A DNA stretch of 9,084 nucleotides from Acidobacteriota bacterium (GTDB lineage: Bacteria; Acidobacteriota; Terriglobia; UBA7540), in NCBI GenBank assembly GCA_021828225.1, contig JAKASH010000083.1, positions 1-9,084 of the forward strand. The letters run 5' to 3'. Positions 1-7,218 of the stretch are shown here, one piece after another; the stretch's first letter is position 1, and every line of letters starts with the position of its first letter. The translations under genes and the position numbers were made by a program. The notes beneath the pieces were generated by a model. It was given only the letters and a program-made list of their open reading frames with translations, did not search any database and was not told the origin of the DNA.

Positions 1-504
1 CTCTAGTGAACGGATCTCGAAGTCCGAAATGATGTGGTCTTCCTGGATCTTGCCCACCGTGTCCTGGTCGCGAAGTCTGGCCAGGATGTAACTGCGCAGG
101 TTGGCCGTCATCATATTGAGCGCCGCAGCGAAGTCTTGACCGGCCGAGTCGGGCGTATAGATCAGGTAATTGTCAAGAAACTGCCGTACGACCGCACGCC
201 CTTCGAGTCCGGTAGGCGCTGCTTCGCTCGCTGCCTGCGCAGAAAGCGAGAAGAGTTGCGGCGGCCCCATCCGCGCCGCCCCCACCACTGTCGCATTGCC
301 GTCTTTATCGACGCGGATCACAGTGGGCGGCTGCAAGCGGACGTACATTGCGAAGGCCAGCGACCCGAGGGCGATGAATCCGAAGAGAAAAGCCAGCACC
401 ATGGCGCGATTGGCGTAGGCGCGTAGCATCCCATCGTGTTCGTAATACTTCGTGAGGCTTCTCATCTCCTCATTGGTTCGGTTAACTTGACCGCCGCTCT
501 TCAT
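1..504 (-). CDS. virB8: VirB8/TrbF-like inner-membrane T4SS protein, C-terminus cut by window edge
   Basis: This open frame runs off the left edge, so only the first 168 residues are visible; family members usually have about 220-260. The protein has a short cytoplasmic N-terminus, one membrane segment at about residues 34-55 and then a periplasmic region that begins with PPTVIRVDKDGN. This is the bitopic layout of VirB8/TrbF. The later stretch VVRQFLDNYLIY, followed by an N-M-M-T-A helix and IISDFEIRSLE, looks like the start of the NTF2-like VirB8 fold. In known systems VirB8 dimerises in the periplasm and links the inner-membrane platform to VirB9 and VirB10. The ATG at 504 is chosen because AGGAAGGT at 511-518 sits 6 bases upstream. 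A GTG at 534 in the same frame has no such site. The gene follows the VirB6-like gene by 45 bases, which is its normal VirB position. Assignment rests on topology, context and short motifs. Confidence 0.82.
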   Translation of the reverse strand, partial: MKSGGQVNRTNEEMRSLTKYYEHDGMLRAYANRAMVLAFLFGFIALGSLAFAMYVRLQPPTVIRVDKDGNATVVGAARMGPPQLFSLSAQAASEAAPTGLEGRAVVRQFLDNYLIYTPDSAGQDFAAALNMMTANLRSYILARLRDQDTVGKIQEDHIISDFEIRSLE

Positions 505-549
505 CCGGTCACCTTCCTGGTTCTGACAGTCCACGGAGCTTCACTCACT

Positions 550-1392
550 CTAGCCATCATCGCTTTTCCTGAATGCACGGGAAGGAAGCCGCATCATCAT
601 GAGCACGGAGCTTCCAACATCTCCTCTCACAATCCGGCTGGCAAGATGCGGAATGAACGCAATCGCCACCGAAAAGATGATGCTCGCGAGCGCCAGCAGC
701 AGGTCCGCGCTGGCGTTCTGGAAGAATCCACCTACCCCGCCCGAGTTGAGCACCGCCTGAACGCTGTTCATGTTGATAGCGACCGTCAGCGCCCCGATGA
801 TCGCGTACACCAGACCCCAGGCTTGGAAGATCAGCAGATTTACGAGATAGGTTCGCGCCAGCTCGCCCATCCCGTAGGCTGGCAATAACGCCAACACCAG
901 CGGCCCGGTCACGTACAAAATCGAACCGTACAGCGAGTAGAACAAAGCGAAGACGGCGTAGGTGATCGGGAAAATGAGGTAGGCGACGATGATCAGCAAC
1001 GAATCGAGCAACCCTGAAATGCCTCCGCCCACCAGGGACCACAGTGACGGGTTGCCGTTCTGGCTCCAGTACTGCCCAAGTTGTGACATCCAGTTCGAAA
1101 ACAAATCGCCCGCCCCTACGGAATTTGAAATCGACATGGCCACCGAGTTGAACGCGCTGTTGACGTCCCGGAAGACCGTTCCATAGACGGCAAACACCAG
1201 CCCCAGCGCCAGGTACTTCGCTCCGGAAATGGCGAGCGCCCGCACGTCGCCGCCTATCGCGAAGGACTGGTAGGCGCTGTAGAGAAAACTTAACAATAAG
1301 ATCGTCCCCGCAATCCCTACCACGCCGGAGGTGATATTGAAACTGTCGATCGAGCCGAGCGCCTGTAGAAACATCGTCTGGAAGTAAAACAT
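550..1392 (-). CDS. virB6: VirB6/TrbL-like polytopic inner-membrane T4SS protein
   Basis: This 280-residue protein is highly hydrophobic, with about six membrane segments near residues 20-42, 56-74, 129-152, 155-175, 184-206 and 229-252. A polar, probably periplasmic loop lies at about 76-125. The central stretch GPLVLALLPAYGMGEL followed by a long Trp-containing helix matches the conserved core of VirB6/TrbL proteins, where a G-P-L motif precedes a membrane-embedded W. The C-terminus is short and charged. In known systems VirB6 helps form the substrate path through the inner membrane and contacts VirB3 and VirB8. The ATG at 1392 is preceded by AAAGGA, which overlaps the TAA stop of the preceding VirB5-like gene, suggesting translational coupling. 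Length is within the VirB6 range and shorter than many TrbL proteins. Assignment is by topology, motif and gene order. Confidence 0.82.
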   Translation of the reverse strand: MFYFQTMFLQALGSIDSFNITSGVVGIAGTILLLSFLYSAYQSFAIGGDVRALAISGAKYLALGLVFAVYGTVFRDVNSAFNSVAMSISNSVGAGDLFSNWMSQLGQYWSQNGNPSLWSLVGGGISGLLDSLLIIVAYLIFPITYAVFALFYSLYGSILYVTGPLVLALLPAYGMGELARTYLVNLLIFQAWGLVYAIIGALTVAINMNSVQAVLNSGGVGGFFQNASADLLLALASIIFSVAIAFIPHLASRIVRGDVGSSVLMMMRLPSRAFRKSDDG

Positions 1393-1402
1393 CGCCTATC
1401 CT

Positions 1403-2236
1403 TTACTGCTTTGGCTGAAGCATGTTCTGGAGTTTCTGATCGAGACCCTGCGTGTTGCTCGCCCCGAGCTTCAAATCCGCGCCACGGTCTGCCAGCGCCG
1501 CAGCCCGCACCCGCATCAGGTCGGCGGTCGCCGCCTGGGTGTATGCGTTTGCCCGCACGAGCCAAGCGTCCGCTTCGGCTTCGAGGATGGGAGCGCTGCC
1601 GGGGGCCGCTGTCTGGATGCTCTGGTTGATTTGGTCCGCTGCTTGAATCTCCAGGTTCGCCAGGTTGTCGATCTCGATCGCCCGCTTCATGGCGTCCTGG
1701 GCGATCGCGTCCGTCATATCCATGAGGTTGCGCGACTGGGGCGAAGCCTGGGTCGCAACGGGGATCTGGCCATAGACGCCGGTATATGCCGAACCGGTGT
1801 TTGGAATCTGGCCGGCATTAGCAGAGAGCAGGTTTTGTTCGAGTTGCTGGCTCGCTGGCAGCGTGGCGCTCGCCACTGGAAGGCTCATCACCGACCGGAT
1901 CTGAGTCGAGACGCCGCGCAGTGCCCCAACCAGCGCCTGGGCCTGCGAAATCAACTGCTGCGGCCACACGACGCTCTGCTCGAAGTTCTGAATTGTCCGG
2001 TCAACGGAGAGGACGGAGTTCAGCCCTCCGCCGATCACGCTGCTCAGGGTACTTGAAATGGTTGAGAGTCCTGCCGCCATGATGGCGCAGCAGGGGTCGA
2101 GGAACTGGCTTTTGACCGGCCGCGGCAGGACTAGTAAAACTACCAGCACCATCGCCGCCACGCGCAGCTGGTGCGCACGCACCCAGCCTGTGGCCGATTT
2201 CAAACCTGTCTTCACTTTTTTGAGCATTTCTGTCAT
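1403..2236 (-). CDS. VirB5/TrbJ-like exported T4SS protein, second of two tandem paralogues
   Basis: The predicted protein has 277 residues. A basic N-terminus (about 1-25) and a hydrophobic stretch (about 26-39) form a long signal peptide or anchor, with possible cleavage near VKS-Q at 43-44. The mature part is rich in Ala, Gln and Ser and looks mainly alpha-helical, as in VirB5/TrbJ. Landmarks are VWPQQLISQA at 90-99, SATLPASQ at 123-130, VYGQIP at 154-159, ATQASPQSR at 161-169, AADQI at 199-203, AAPGSAPIL at 210-218 and a C-terminal LQPKQ. The same landmarks, in the same order, occur in the gene just upstream, so the two are paralogues. A Cys-Cys pair at 49-50 is absent from the partner. 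VirB5 proteins act in the periplasm and at the pilus tip. The ATG at 2236 has GGGGAGG 4 bases upstream; the in-frame ATG at codon 4 is less well placed. Whether VirB5 or TrbJ is the closer relative cannot be decided here. Confidence 0.72.
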   Translation of the reverse strand: MTEMLKKVKTGLKSATGWVRAHQLRVAAMVLVVLLVLPRPVKSQFLDPCCAIMAAGLSTISSTLSSVIGGGLNSVLSVDRTIQNFEQSVVWPQQLISQAQALVGALRGVSTQIRSVMSLPVASATLPASQQLEQNLLSANAGQIPNTGSAYTGVYGQIPVATQASPQSRNLMDMTDAIAQDAMKRAIEIDNLANLEIQAADQINQSIQTAAPGSAPILEAEADAWLVRANAYTQAATADLMRVRAAALADRGADLKLGASNTQGLDQKLQNMLQPKQ

Positions 2237-2246
2237 CGTGCCTCCC

Positions 2247-3065
2247 CTACTGTTGTGGTTGCAGGCTGTTCTGAATCGACCCGCTGACCTGGCCTGCGAA
2301 GCTCGCCGTTTGCTTACGAAGCGCGTTCTGATGCGCCAGATGCGCTGCCGCCTCGCGGAGTTCAGCGGCCAGCAACTTCTGCGTCAGCGCCTGGCTCTCA
2401 ATGGCAGCCGCCATCGACGCTGCGGTCAGAAACGGCGCCGAGCCGGGCGCCGCCTGGCTGGCCGCGTTCTCGATCTGGTCCGCCGTGCCGAGCGTCAGGT
2501 TGTCCGCATCGTCCGACTCCTTGAGCGTCTTCAGCGTATCCTCGGCCAGCGCATCGTCCATATCGGTCAGCGTGCGTGTGACGGGGCTTGCAGTGGTGGC
2601 CGTGGGCAACGGCCCGTAAACCGTGCTGTAGTTCGACACAAGCGCCCCAAAGTCTCCCGTCTGCGCGTCCCTGATCACTGTTTCAAGTCTTTGTGTAGCA
2701 GGCAGAGAGGCGCTTTTGAGATTGAGATTGAAAATCGAGGCGAGCTGGCTCCGGTACCGTGAGATCGTCTGGGTGATCAGCGACCTTGCCTGGCTGATGA
2801 GCTGCTGTGGCCAGACGGTTAACTGGTAGAACTGGCTGATGGCGCTCCGCACGGCGTTCATGCTATTTAAGGAGGTTTTTATGACGCCTTGAATCACGTT
2901 CAGGACTGCTTGTATAGCCCCAACGAGACTCCCTTGAGCCGAGACTCGCGGCGGCGACATAAGCATCACCGCGACGGCTCCGGCCGCGGCCACCGCAACT
3001 GCCTGCCGCCGGCTCTTGACTGCGACCATGCCCCAGGAAAAAAGAATCAATAACAGTGCCGTCAT
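2247..3065 (-). CDS. VirB5/TrbJ-like exported T4SS protein, first of two tandem paralogues
   Basis: The predicted protein has 272 residues. The N-terminus has two hydrophobic stretches (about 2-17 and 22-37) separated by KSRRQ, then SPPRVSAQ, a likely signal-peptidase site after residue 43. The mature part is Ala/Gln-rich and helical, with VWPQQLISQA at 84-93, SASLPATQ at 118-125, VYGPLP at 149-154, AAPGSAPFL at 205-213 and LQPQQ at the end. It aligns with its downstream neighbour almost without gaps, the offset being 5-6 residues throughout. The frame is open further upstream, to an ATG at 3182 inside virB4, but the start at 3065 is preferred because GAGGAGG at 3071-3077 lies 5 bases away and overlaps the virB4 stop. 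An internal ATG at 3029 would give a more standard signal peptide but has only a weak ribosome site. The position right after virB4 is the canonical virB5 position. Confidence 0.73.
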   Translation of the reverse strand: MTALLLILFSWGMVAVKSRRQAVAVAAAGAVAVMLMSPPRVSAQGSLVGAIQAVLNVIQGVIKTSLNSMNAVRSAISQFYQLTVWPQQLISQARSLITQTISRYRSQLASIFNLNLKSASLPATQRLETVIRDAQTGDFGALVSNYSTVYGPLPTATTASPVTRTLTDMDDALAEDTLKTLKESDDADNLTLGTADQIENAASQAAPGSAPFLTAASMAAAIESQALTQKLLAAELREAAAHLAHQNALRKQTASFAGQVSGSIQNSLQPQQ

Positions 3066-3070
3066 TTGCG

Positions 3071-3077
3071 CCTCCTC
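3071..3077 (-). promoter_or_regulatory. Ribosome binding site deciding the start of the first VirB5-like gene
   Basis: GAGGAGG on the minus strand, 5 bases from the ATG at 3065 and overlapping the TGA stop of virB4 (3076-3078). It supports translational coupling to virB4 and argues against the longer frame that starts at 3182. Confidence 0.75.
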
Positions 3078-5727
3078 ACCGGATTTCTCCTTCCAATACC
3101 GCGCCCGAAATCTCTTCAGGAAGCTCCGCGAGTTCTGCCAGTCCTTGCGGAAATTTCCGCGCCAGCTCCTGGTAGGATTCAAGCAACGGCCGTCCTTTGT
3201 TCTTCCTCAAGAACCAACTCCGGTAGCGGCGCTCGCGTGGGAAGGTCGTCGCAATCCAGTACTCGAGCGGTGTCGGGACCATGCGAATCACCTGGGTGGT
3301 CTCGGCCTTCTCGCCCAGCACGAGCAGCGCTTCCGCTCTCCGCCCCTTGCGCGGCGCGCCGAACTGCTTCACCTCGTTGATCGCGACCGGGTTCAGAGCC
3401 AGGTGGCGGGCGAGCGGTGAAGTGTCGCCCGGCTGCTGGCCCACGATCTTGGTGGTCGCGTTCTTCAGGATTCCCGGTCCGTGCACGCGCGGCTCGGACT
3501 CCGTTCCCACAAAATCCTCCACCGTCTGCGAGATTCCCCACACGCTCCCGTAACGCTTGCGCGCCGTGCGAAACAGTTGCACCACCTCGGGCGCCAAGGC
3601 CGGTGAATCGAGCAACGCCCAGCACTCATCGAGCACCGTAACCGATGGCTGGCCCGTCCGGCCCGAAGCCCGCCCGGCCACGGCGTTGGCGATCACCATG
3701 CTCATGGCCGTCTCGAGCGCCGGATCTGAACTCAGCCCTTCGATGTTGAAAAACAGCCAACTTGCATCCAGACGCATCGTCGTTGGGGAATCGAAGAGCT
3801 TGCTGTAGATGCCTTTCTCGCCGGTCCAGAGCCGCAACTTCGCCGCAGCCAGCTTCGCCTCATCCATCGTTCGCTCGAGGCGCTCCTCGCCCCGCCAGTT
3901 GGCAAGCTCCTCCCGCAGGTCATTAAAGGTTGGAATGGGGTTCGAGTAGCGGATGCGGCAGCGCTTGTAGGTGCGGGCGATGGCCTCGGAGAGAAGGTTA
4001 TCGAGCAGGGTGTGATCGGAAGCCAGGCTATCGCCGGTCATGTGCAACGTCAGGTTCTTGAGGAAGGCGATCTTTTCCTTCGCCGGGGCGGTCTCACCGG
4101 CCGGGAGGTCCCAGGGGTTGAGCGTCTCCGCGCCTTCGAGATTCACTTCAATTACCCGCCCGCCCATGAGCTCCACCAGTGGGCGATACGAATCACCGCG
4201 CTCGAGAATCGAGATCAGCGGGTTCGTCCGGGCCATCATCAGCAGAAGCAATTGCGCCATGAACGTTTTCCCGCCGCCCGATTTGGCGATGATCAGGAGG
4301 TTTGCGTCGCCAAGCGATGAGTCGAAGAGCGAAAAGGGGATGAGTTGGCGCGTGGGGGTTTCGACGAGCGCCAGCGGTGAGTTCGGCGTACCCCGCCAGG
4401 GAAGCTCAACCGGCAGGAGGTCTGCCGCATTGAGCGTCAGCATATCGATCTCACGCTTGTTCTCTCCCGCCATGGCGGGCAGGCCGCCAAAGAACATCCG
4501 CTTCTGCGCCAGCATCTCCGGCATGCCCCGCGCTCCGTTCATCCGGGCGAGCGCGTGCAACACCTGCTGGCGGCGGCTGGAGAGGATGCGTTCTGCTTCT
4601 TCCCGCTCCTGGCGGTTGCGGACAGGCCTGGATGTTCTGACGGTGATGATGAGGCTTAAGTGGCAGGTCTTGAGCGAGCTTGAAATCACATCCTCGAGCA
4701 CCTTCACGAGCTGGCGTTCGGCTACCTGCGCGTCCACGTTCAGCCGGAAACCGCCGTGAATGTCCCGCTGGGCCGCCATCATCTTGCGCAGCCGGCTTTT
4801 GTATTTCTTCACCACCTTCGCCTGGTCGGGCAGGCTCACTTCGGCGTTGACCACCAGCGGAAAGTCCGTGCGCAGCAGTTCGCGCAAGATTCCCGGAAAG
4901 GTTGCGTCGGGCAGGTCCTTGACGGTGACCCAGGAATAGAGCAGCCCGCCAATTTTCAGATAATCATCCAGTTCGTCCTCCAGGTTGACGTTCGCCATCT
5001 GGCTGCGGGCGCTGTGGGGGAAAAGAGATCCTTCTGGCGGCCGGTAAGGCAGCGTATCGTTCGCGACCGGATTCAGGGCGCGCTTGATTTCAAGAAATAT
5101 TTCCGGGTGCGTCATGCGCCGGGCGCGCATCCCGGCCGCCTCCAGAGTCGCCACGACCCCACTCAGCAGACTCTCGAATTCGGCCAGCAAGTCTTCGTGC
5201 TCCCGGCGCGTCCGCTCGATGCACTTCGTCGCCGACAGGCTCCATCCCCCGCCTCTCGTTCCTTTCATCCTTCGCCTCCACTCAAGGCCGGACGGCTGAT
5301 GATGAACCCTCGGGTCCCAGATGAAGTAGGCATGGAGAAAATTCCGCAGAAAATATCCGCCCCCATCGCGCGCCCGCCAGGCTTCGGCGCGCACCCGGTC
5401 AATGGCCTGAAGCACGCCGCTCGGGTTTCGCTGCTGGGCGTTGTAGCGCATCAGCAGGTCCCCGGTCCCTTCGGTGATCTCAAACCGCATCTGCATGCGC
5501 ATCGAACGCTCGGGCAGCGACCGCACCAGCGCTTCGAGCTGTCCCTTGGCGCGATTGCGTTCCTCGTCCGAGCCGTAAGTGTTGTGCAGTCCGCTGAGCT
5601 CATAGCCGGCCACAAACGAACCATTCGTCTGAATCGCTACGTTATCCACGAGGTCCCGGATCTTCAGTTGCTCGCACAGGGCGGGCTCCCTGAGCGACCG
5701 CTGGTACTGTTCGCAGGTGACCGGCAT
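3076..5727 (-). CDS. virB4: VirB4-family T4SS ATPase (CagE/TrbE/VirB4)
   Basis: This 883-residue protein is somewhat longer than Agrobacterium VirB4 (about 790). The N-terminal half carries the CagE/TrbE/VirB family region, for example VVNAEVSLPDQAKVVKKYKS at about 292-311. The C-terminal half is an ATPase domain of the HerA/FtsK superfamily. Its Walker A is AKSGGGKT at 481-488, with Lys487 and Thr488. Walker B is VTVLDE at 696-701, with Asp700 and Glu701. FRTARKRYG at about 719-727 and GISQTVEDF at 731-739 (Gln734) match the conserved region after Walker B. The first Walker A glycine is alanine. VirB4 is the essential inner-membrane-associated motor for pilus biogenesis and substrate transfer. 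The ATG at 5727 overlaps the TAA stop of virB3 (TAATG), and AAGGAGA at 5734-5740 lies 6 bases upstream. The frame is intact and all catalytic residues seen are consistent with activity. Confidence 0.96.
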   Translation of the reverse strand: MPVTCEQYQRSLREPALCEQLKIRDLVDNVAIQTNGSFVAGYELSGLHNTYGSDEERNRAKGQLEALVRSLPERSMRMQMRFEITEGTGDLLMRYNAQQRNPSGVLQAIDRVRAEAWRARDGGGYFLRNFLHAYFIWDPRVHHQPSGLEWRRRMKGTRGGGWSLSATKCIERTRREHEDLLAEFESLLSGVVATLEAAGMRARRMTHPEIFLEIKRALNPVANDTLPYRPPEGSLFPHSARSQMANVNLEDELDDYLKIGGLLYSWVTVKDLPDATFPGILRELLRTDFPLVVNAEVSLPDQAKVVKKYKSRLRKMMAAQRDIHGGFRLNVDAQVAERQLVKVLEDVISSSLKTCHLSLIITVRTSRPVRNRQEREEAERILSSRRQQVLHALARMNGARGMPEMLAQKRMFFGGLPAMAGENKREIDMLTLNAADLLPVELPWRGTPNSPLALVETPTRQLIPFSLFDSSLGDANLLIIAKSGGGKTFMAQLLLLMMARTNPLISILERGDSYRPLVELMGGRVIEVNLEGAETLNPWDLPAGETAPAKEKIAFLKNLTLHMTGDSLASDHTLLDNLLSEAIARTYKRCRIRYSNPIPTFNDLREELANWRGEERLERTMDEAKLAAAKLRLWTGEKGIYSKLFDSPTTMRLDASWLFFNIEGLSSDPALETAMSMVIANAVAGRASGRTGQPSVTVLDECWALLDSPALAPEVVQLFRTARKRYGSVWGISQTVEDFVGTESEPRVHGPGILKNATTKIVGQQPGDTSPLARHLALNPVAINEVKQFGAPRKGRRAEALLVLGEKAETTQVIRMVPTPLEYWIATTFPRERRYRSWFLRKNKGRPLLESYQELARKFPQGLAELAELPEEISGAVLEGEIR

Positions 5728-6065
5728 TACGCTTCTCCTTCGCGGATCGTGCTGGCGGTAATTTCCGAATCTCGCTCGAGCGCCGAGTAGACGTGGGGCT
5801 TCGCGTGAAACATTACCCAGTCTTCGAGATACCCTCGCTGCTTGCCGTACTTGAACAGCATCAGCGCTGGGACGCTGGCGAGTGGCACGAGGTATTGCAG
5901 GACCAGGTTCATGGGCAGGCCGAACATCTCGCGGTTGAGGAAACGGCCGAGGATGTTGGTCACCACGGCCAGCGCGAGAATGGCAAACAGGTCCTCGGCC
6001 TCAAGACCTAGAAATGTCACTCGCGTTCCCAGGTTGCGGTAAACCGGCGTCACATCAAGTGCCAT
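5727..6065 (-). CDS. virB3: VirB3-like inner-membrane T4SS protein
   Basis: A small protein of 112 residues, the usual VirB3/TrbD size. It begins with MALDVTPVYRNLGTRVTFLG, close to the VirB3 pattern of a Pro-containing N-terminus with conserved Arg and Gly. Two adjacent membrane segments follow, at about residues 24-40 and 51-72, and then a polar C-terminus containing DWVMFHAKPHVY. VirB3 works with VirB4 and VirB6 in the inner-membrane platform, and in some systems is fused to VirB4. Here the genes are separate but overlap by one base. Two in-frame ATGs are possible. The ATG at 6065 is chosen because AGGAGG at 6072-6077 lies 6 bases upstream, whereas the ATG at 6071 directly abuts that site. 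The longer form would add only two residues. Confidence 0.88.
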   Translation of the reverse strand: MALDVTPVYRNLGTRVTFLGLEAEDLFAILALAVVTNILGRFLNREMFGLPMNLVLQYLVPLASVPALMLFKYGKQRGYLEDWVMFHAKPHVYSALERDSEITASTIREGEA

Positions 6066-6071
6066 GCTCAT

Positions 6072-6077
6072 CCTCCT
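6072..6077 (-). promoter_or_regulatory. Ribosome binding site deciding the virB3 start
   Basis: AGGAGG on the minus strand, 6 bases before the ATG at 6065 and with no spacing before the ATG at 6071. It lies just after the TAG stop of the preceding gene (6078-6080). The spacing favours the shorter VirB3. Confidence 0.7.
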
Positions 6078-6530
6078 CTATGTCACTCCGCTTACGCCTT
6101 GCTGGACGAAGTATTCCGCCAGGCGCGCAAAGCCCGACAGCAACAGGCAGAGCCCGGCCGTCATAAAATGCCGCATCCAGCCGCCTGTGTGTTGAAATCG
6201 CTGATCCGTCGCCAGCGCGACACCGCCTGCCGTCACCTCAACGGCCGCATAGACCGGCATCAACACGTTCGTCACCCAGTCCACAAAACTCACAATGGAT
6301 ATCCAATAGACGTCCGGATCGTTCCACGCCCGCTGTGCGGCAAAATGTTCAAGCGCCCGCAGCAGGCCCGAGGCCGCGAGCGCCATCATGCCGCCGTAGA
6401 GAGCGTGTGAATACGGATATCCCTTCGAGAAGCGCAGAATCGCCAGGGCAAAGAACAGCCCGGCGAGCGTCGGCAGGATGACGTTCCCCGACCAGTTGGT
6501 GAAGTTCAAAAAGCCGTTGTAAAACGACAC
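6078..6530 (-). CDS. Four-helix membrane protein made of two tandem VirB2-like units
   Basis: The protein has 150 residues from a GTG start at 6530, chosen because AGGAGA at 6537-6542 lies 6 bases upstream. A TTG at 6572 in the same frame would overlap the preceding gene and has no clear site. It has about four membrane segments and no obvious signal peptide. The first half contains GFLNFTNWSGNVILP at 6-20 and ASGLLRALE at 53-61. The second half contains SFVDWVTNVLMPVYAA at 81-96 and LSGFARLAEYF at 131-141, and ends in GVSGVT. Both halves match the mature region of the VirB2-like protein encoded upstream, which ends GTGGVT. I infer an internal duplication of a pilin-like helical hairpin. Possible roles are a minor pilin, a pilus assembly adaptor or a membrane platform part; the sequence does not decide. 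I know of no named T4SS family with this arrangement. Confidence 0.82.
   Translation of the reverse strand: MSFYNGFLNFTNWSGNVILPTLAGLFFALAILRFSKGYPYSHALYGGMMALAASGLLRALEHFAAQRAWNDPDVYWISIVSFVDWVTNVLMPVYAAVEVTAGGVALATDQRFQHTGGWMRHFMTAGLCLLLSGFARLAEYFVQQGVSGVT
6081..6287 (-). repeat. Second VirB2-like unit within the four-helix protein
   Basis: Protein-level repeat, residues 82-150. F-V-D-W-x-x-N-V-L-x-P-V parallels F-V-N-W-x-x-N-V-I-x-P-V in the pilin. The last 32 residues align without gaps to the last 32 of the pilin, with 13 identities by eye, including R, AG, SG, RL, E and the terminal GVT. The loop between the helices is longer than in the pilin. Confidence 0.7.
6336..6512 (-). repeat. 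First VirB2-like unit within the four-helix protein
   Basis: Protein-level repeat, residues 7-65. It aligns without gaps to residues 54-112 of the VirB2-like pilin with 25 identities in 59 positions counted by eye, including FLNF-x-NW-x-GNVI-x-P and SGL-x-R-x-LE. This is enough to infer common ancestry. Confidence 0.78.
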
Positions 6531-6536
6531 GAAGAT

Positions 6537-6542
6537 TCTCCT
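6537..6542 (-). promoter_or_regulatory. Ribosome binding site supporting a GTG start for the four-helix protein
   Basis: AGGAGA on the minus strand with 6-base spacing to the GTG at 6530. The upstream TTG at 6572 lies inside the preceding gene and lacks such a site. Confidence 0.65.
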
Positions 6543-6552
6543 GCCAGGGTCC

Positions 6553-7218
6553 TTAAGAGGCCATGGCCACAACCAGATACCAGATGCCTGACACTGACAA
6601 CAGCGCCAGTGCCACCGCGACCAGGCGCATCATCGGGCGGTGCGCCACGAAATTGAAAATCGCCCCAACGATAGCCAGGCCCGCTGCGATGGGCATGACC
6701 ATTGTCGCGAGATAGGTCCAGGCGCTATCGAGCACATCCACCGTCGCGTACTGGGTTCCGGTATTCCAGCTTGAAAGCAGATTAAGCGTTGTCTGCGCGC
6801 CGAGCAGAAACAGCGCCGCAACCACCGAAGGAAGAAAAGCGTCGCCCGCCGCCGCGTCCAGAATCGCTCGCAGCACGAAATAGGCGGCAAGAGTGGTGAC
6901 CAGTTTTCCCAGGATGAAGTTGTTAACGAAACTCGTGATGTCGGACTCAAACGAAGCGAGCCATGAGGCATTGATGCCGCCGCCCGGCAGCGGCACGCCC
7001 ACTCCGAACAAGCTGAACCAGGTCAGGAGCGGCTGGAGGGTAAGGAACACGACGCACCAGAACATCCACTTCGAGAAGCCGCCGCCCAGCACAAACGTGA
7101 CGCCCCCGCCCTCGCGCCGCAGGCTGATCCCGCCGAGCACCAAACAGACCACCGCCGCCGCGGGTGCAAGCAGCAGGAGCACGTTGATGATGTCGTTCAG
7201 AAGTTGTGGCGTCTGCAT
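6553..7218 (-). CDS. Six-helix membrane protein of the T4SS operon, C-terminal part VirB2-like
   Basis: The protein has 221 residues and about six membrane segments, near residues 8-31, 41-65, 99-120, 127-150, 167-190 and 196-218. A Gly/Pro-rich loop with few charges lies around 71-85. I do not recognise a named family for the whole protein. Its C-terminal part, from about residue 165, aligns without gaps to the helical hairpin of the VirB2-like pilin. I count 18 identities in 48 positions, including P176, AG at 179-180, VGAI at 184-187, R194, R198 and LLSVSG at 206-211 (compare LLGVSG in the pilin). The first two helix pairs may be more distant copies, but I cannot show this by eye. The ATG at 7218 has GAGGA about 5 bases upstream. 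It lies between virB2 and the four-helix gene, so it probably acts in pilus or inner-membrane platform assembly. Confidence 0.82.
   Translation of the reverse strand: MQTPQLLNDIINVLLLLAPAAAVVCLVLGGISLRREGGGVTFVLGGGFSKWMFWCVVFLTLQPLLTWFSLFGVGVPLPGGGINASWLASFESDITSFVNNFILGKLVTTLAAYFVLRAILDAAAGDAFLPSVVAALFLLGAQTTLNLLSSWNTGTQYATVDVLDSAWTYLATMVMPIAAGLAIVGAIFNFVAHRPMMRLVAVALALLSVSGIWYLVVAMAS
6556..6732 (-). repeat. VirB2-like unit at the C-terminus of the six-helix protein
   Basis: Protein-level similarity, residues 163-221 of the six-helix protein against residues 54-112 of the pilin at a constant offset of 109. The conserved Pro, the AG-x-A-x-VGAI helix, two Arg in the loop and LL-x-VSG in the second helix all coincide. 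The aromatic F-x-N-W start is not kept. Confidence 0.6.

Noticed and set aside
34..426. Plus-strand open frame at the left end
   Set aside because: The minus strand holds an uninterrupted VirB8-like frame with a good ribosome site and a membrane segment; the plus frame is low-complexity and charged.
2058..2762. Plus-strand open frame of 234 codons opposite the two VirB5-like genes
   Set aside because: Arg-rich shadow of two coding frames with clear signal peptides, ribosome sites and mutual homology.
2868..2891. Perfect Shine-Dalgarno TAAGGAGGT on the plus strand with an ATG 5 bases after AGGAGG
   Set aside because: The frame is only ATG ACG CCT TGA, and the site lies inside a coding region of the other strand; probably chance.
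3066..3182. N-terminal extension of the first VirB5-like gene into virB4
   Set aside because: The extra residues overlap the VirB4 C-terminus, are strongly basic, lack a ribosome site and precede the real signal region; the start at 3065 is better supported.
4756..5790. Long plus-strand open frame of 344 codons opposite virB4
   Set aside because: It is fully antisense to the well-supported VirB4 frame, is rich in Arg, His and Pro as expected of a GC-rich shadow, and has no recognisable domain.
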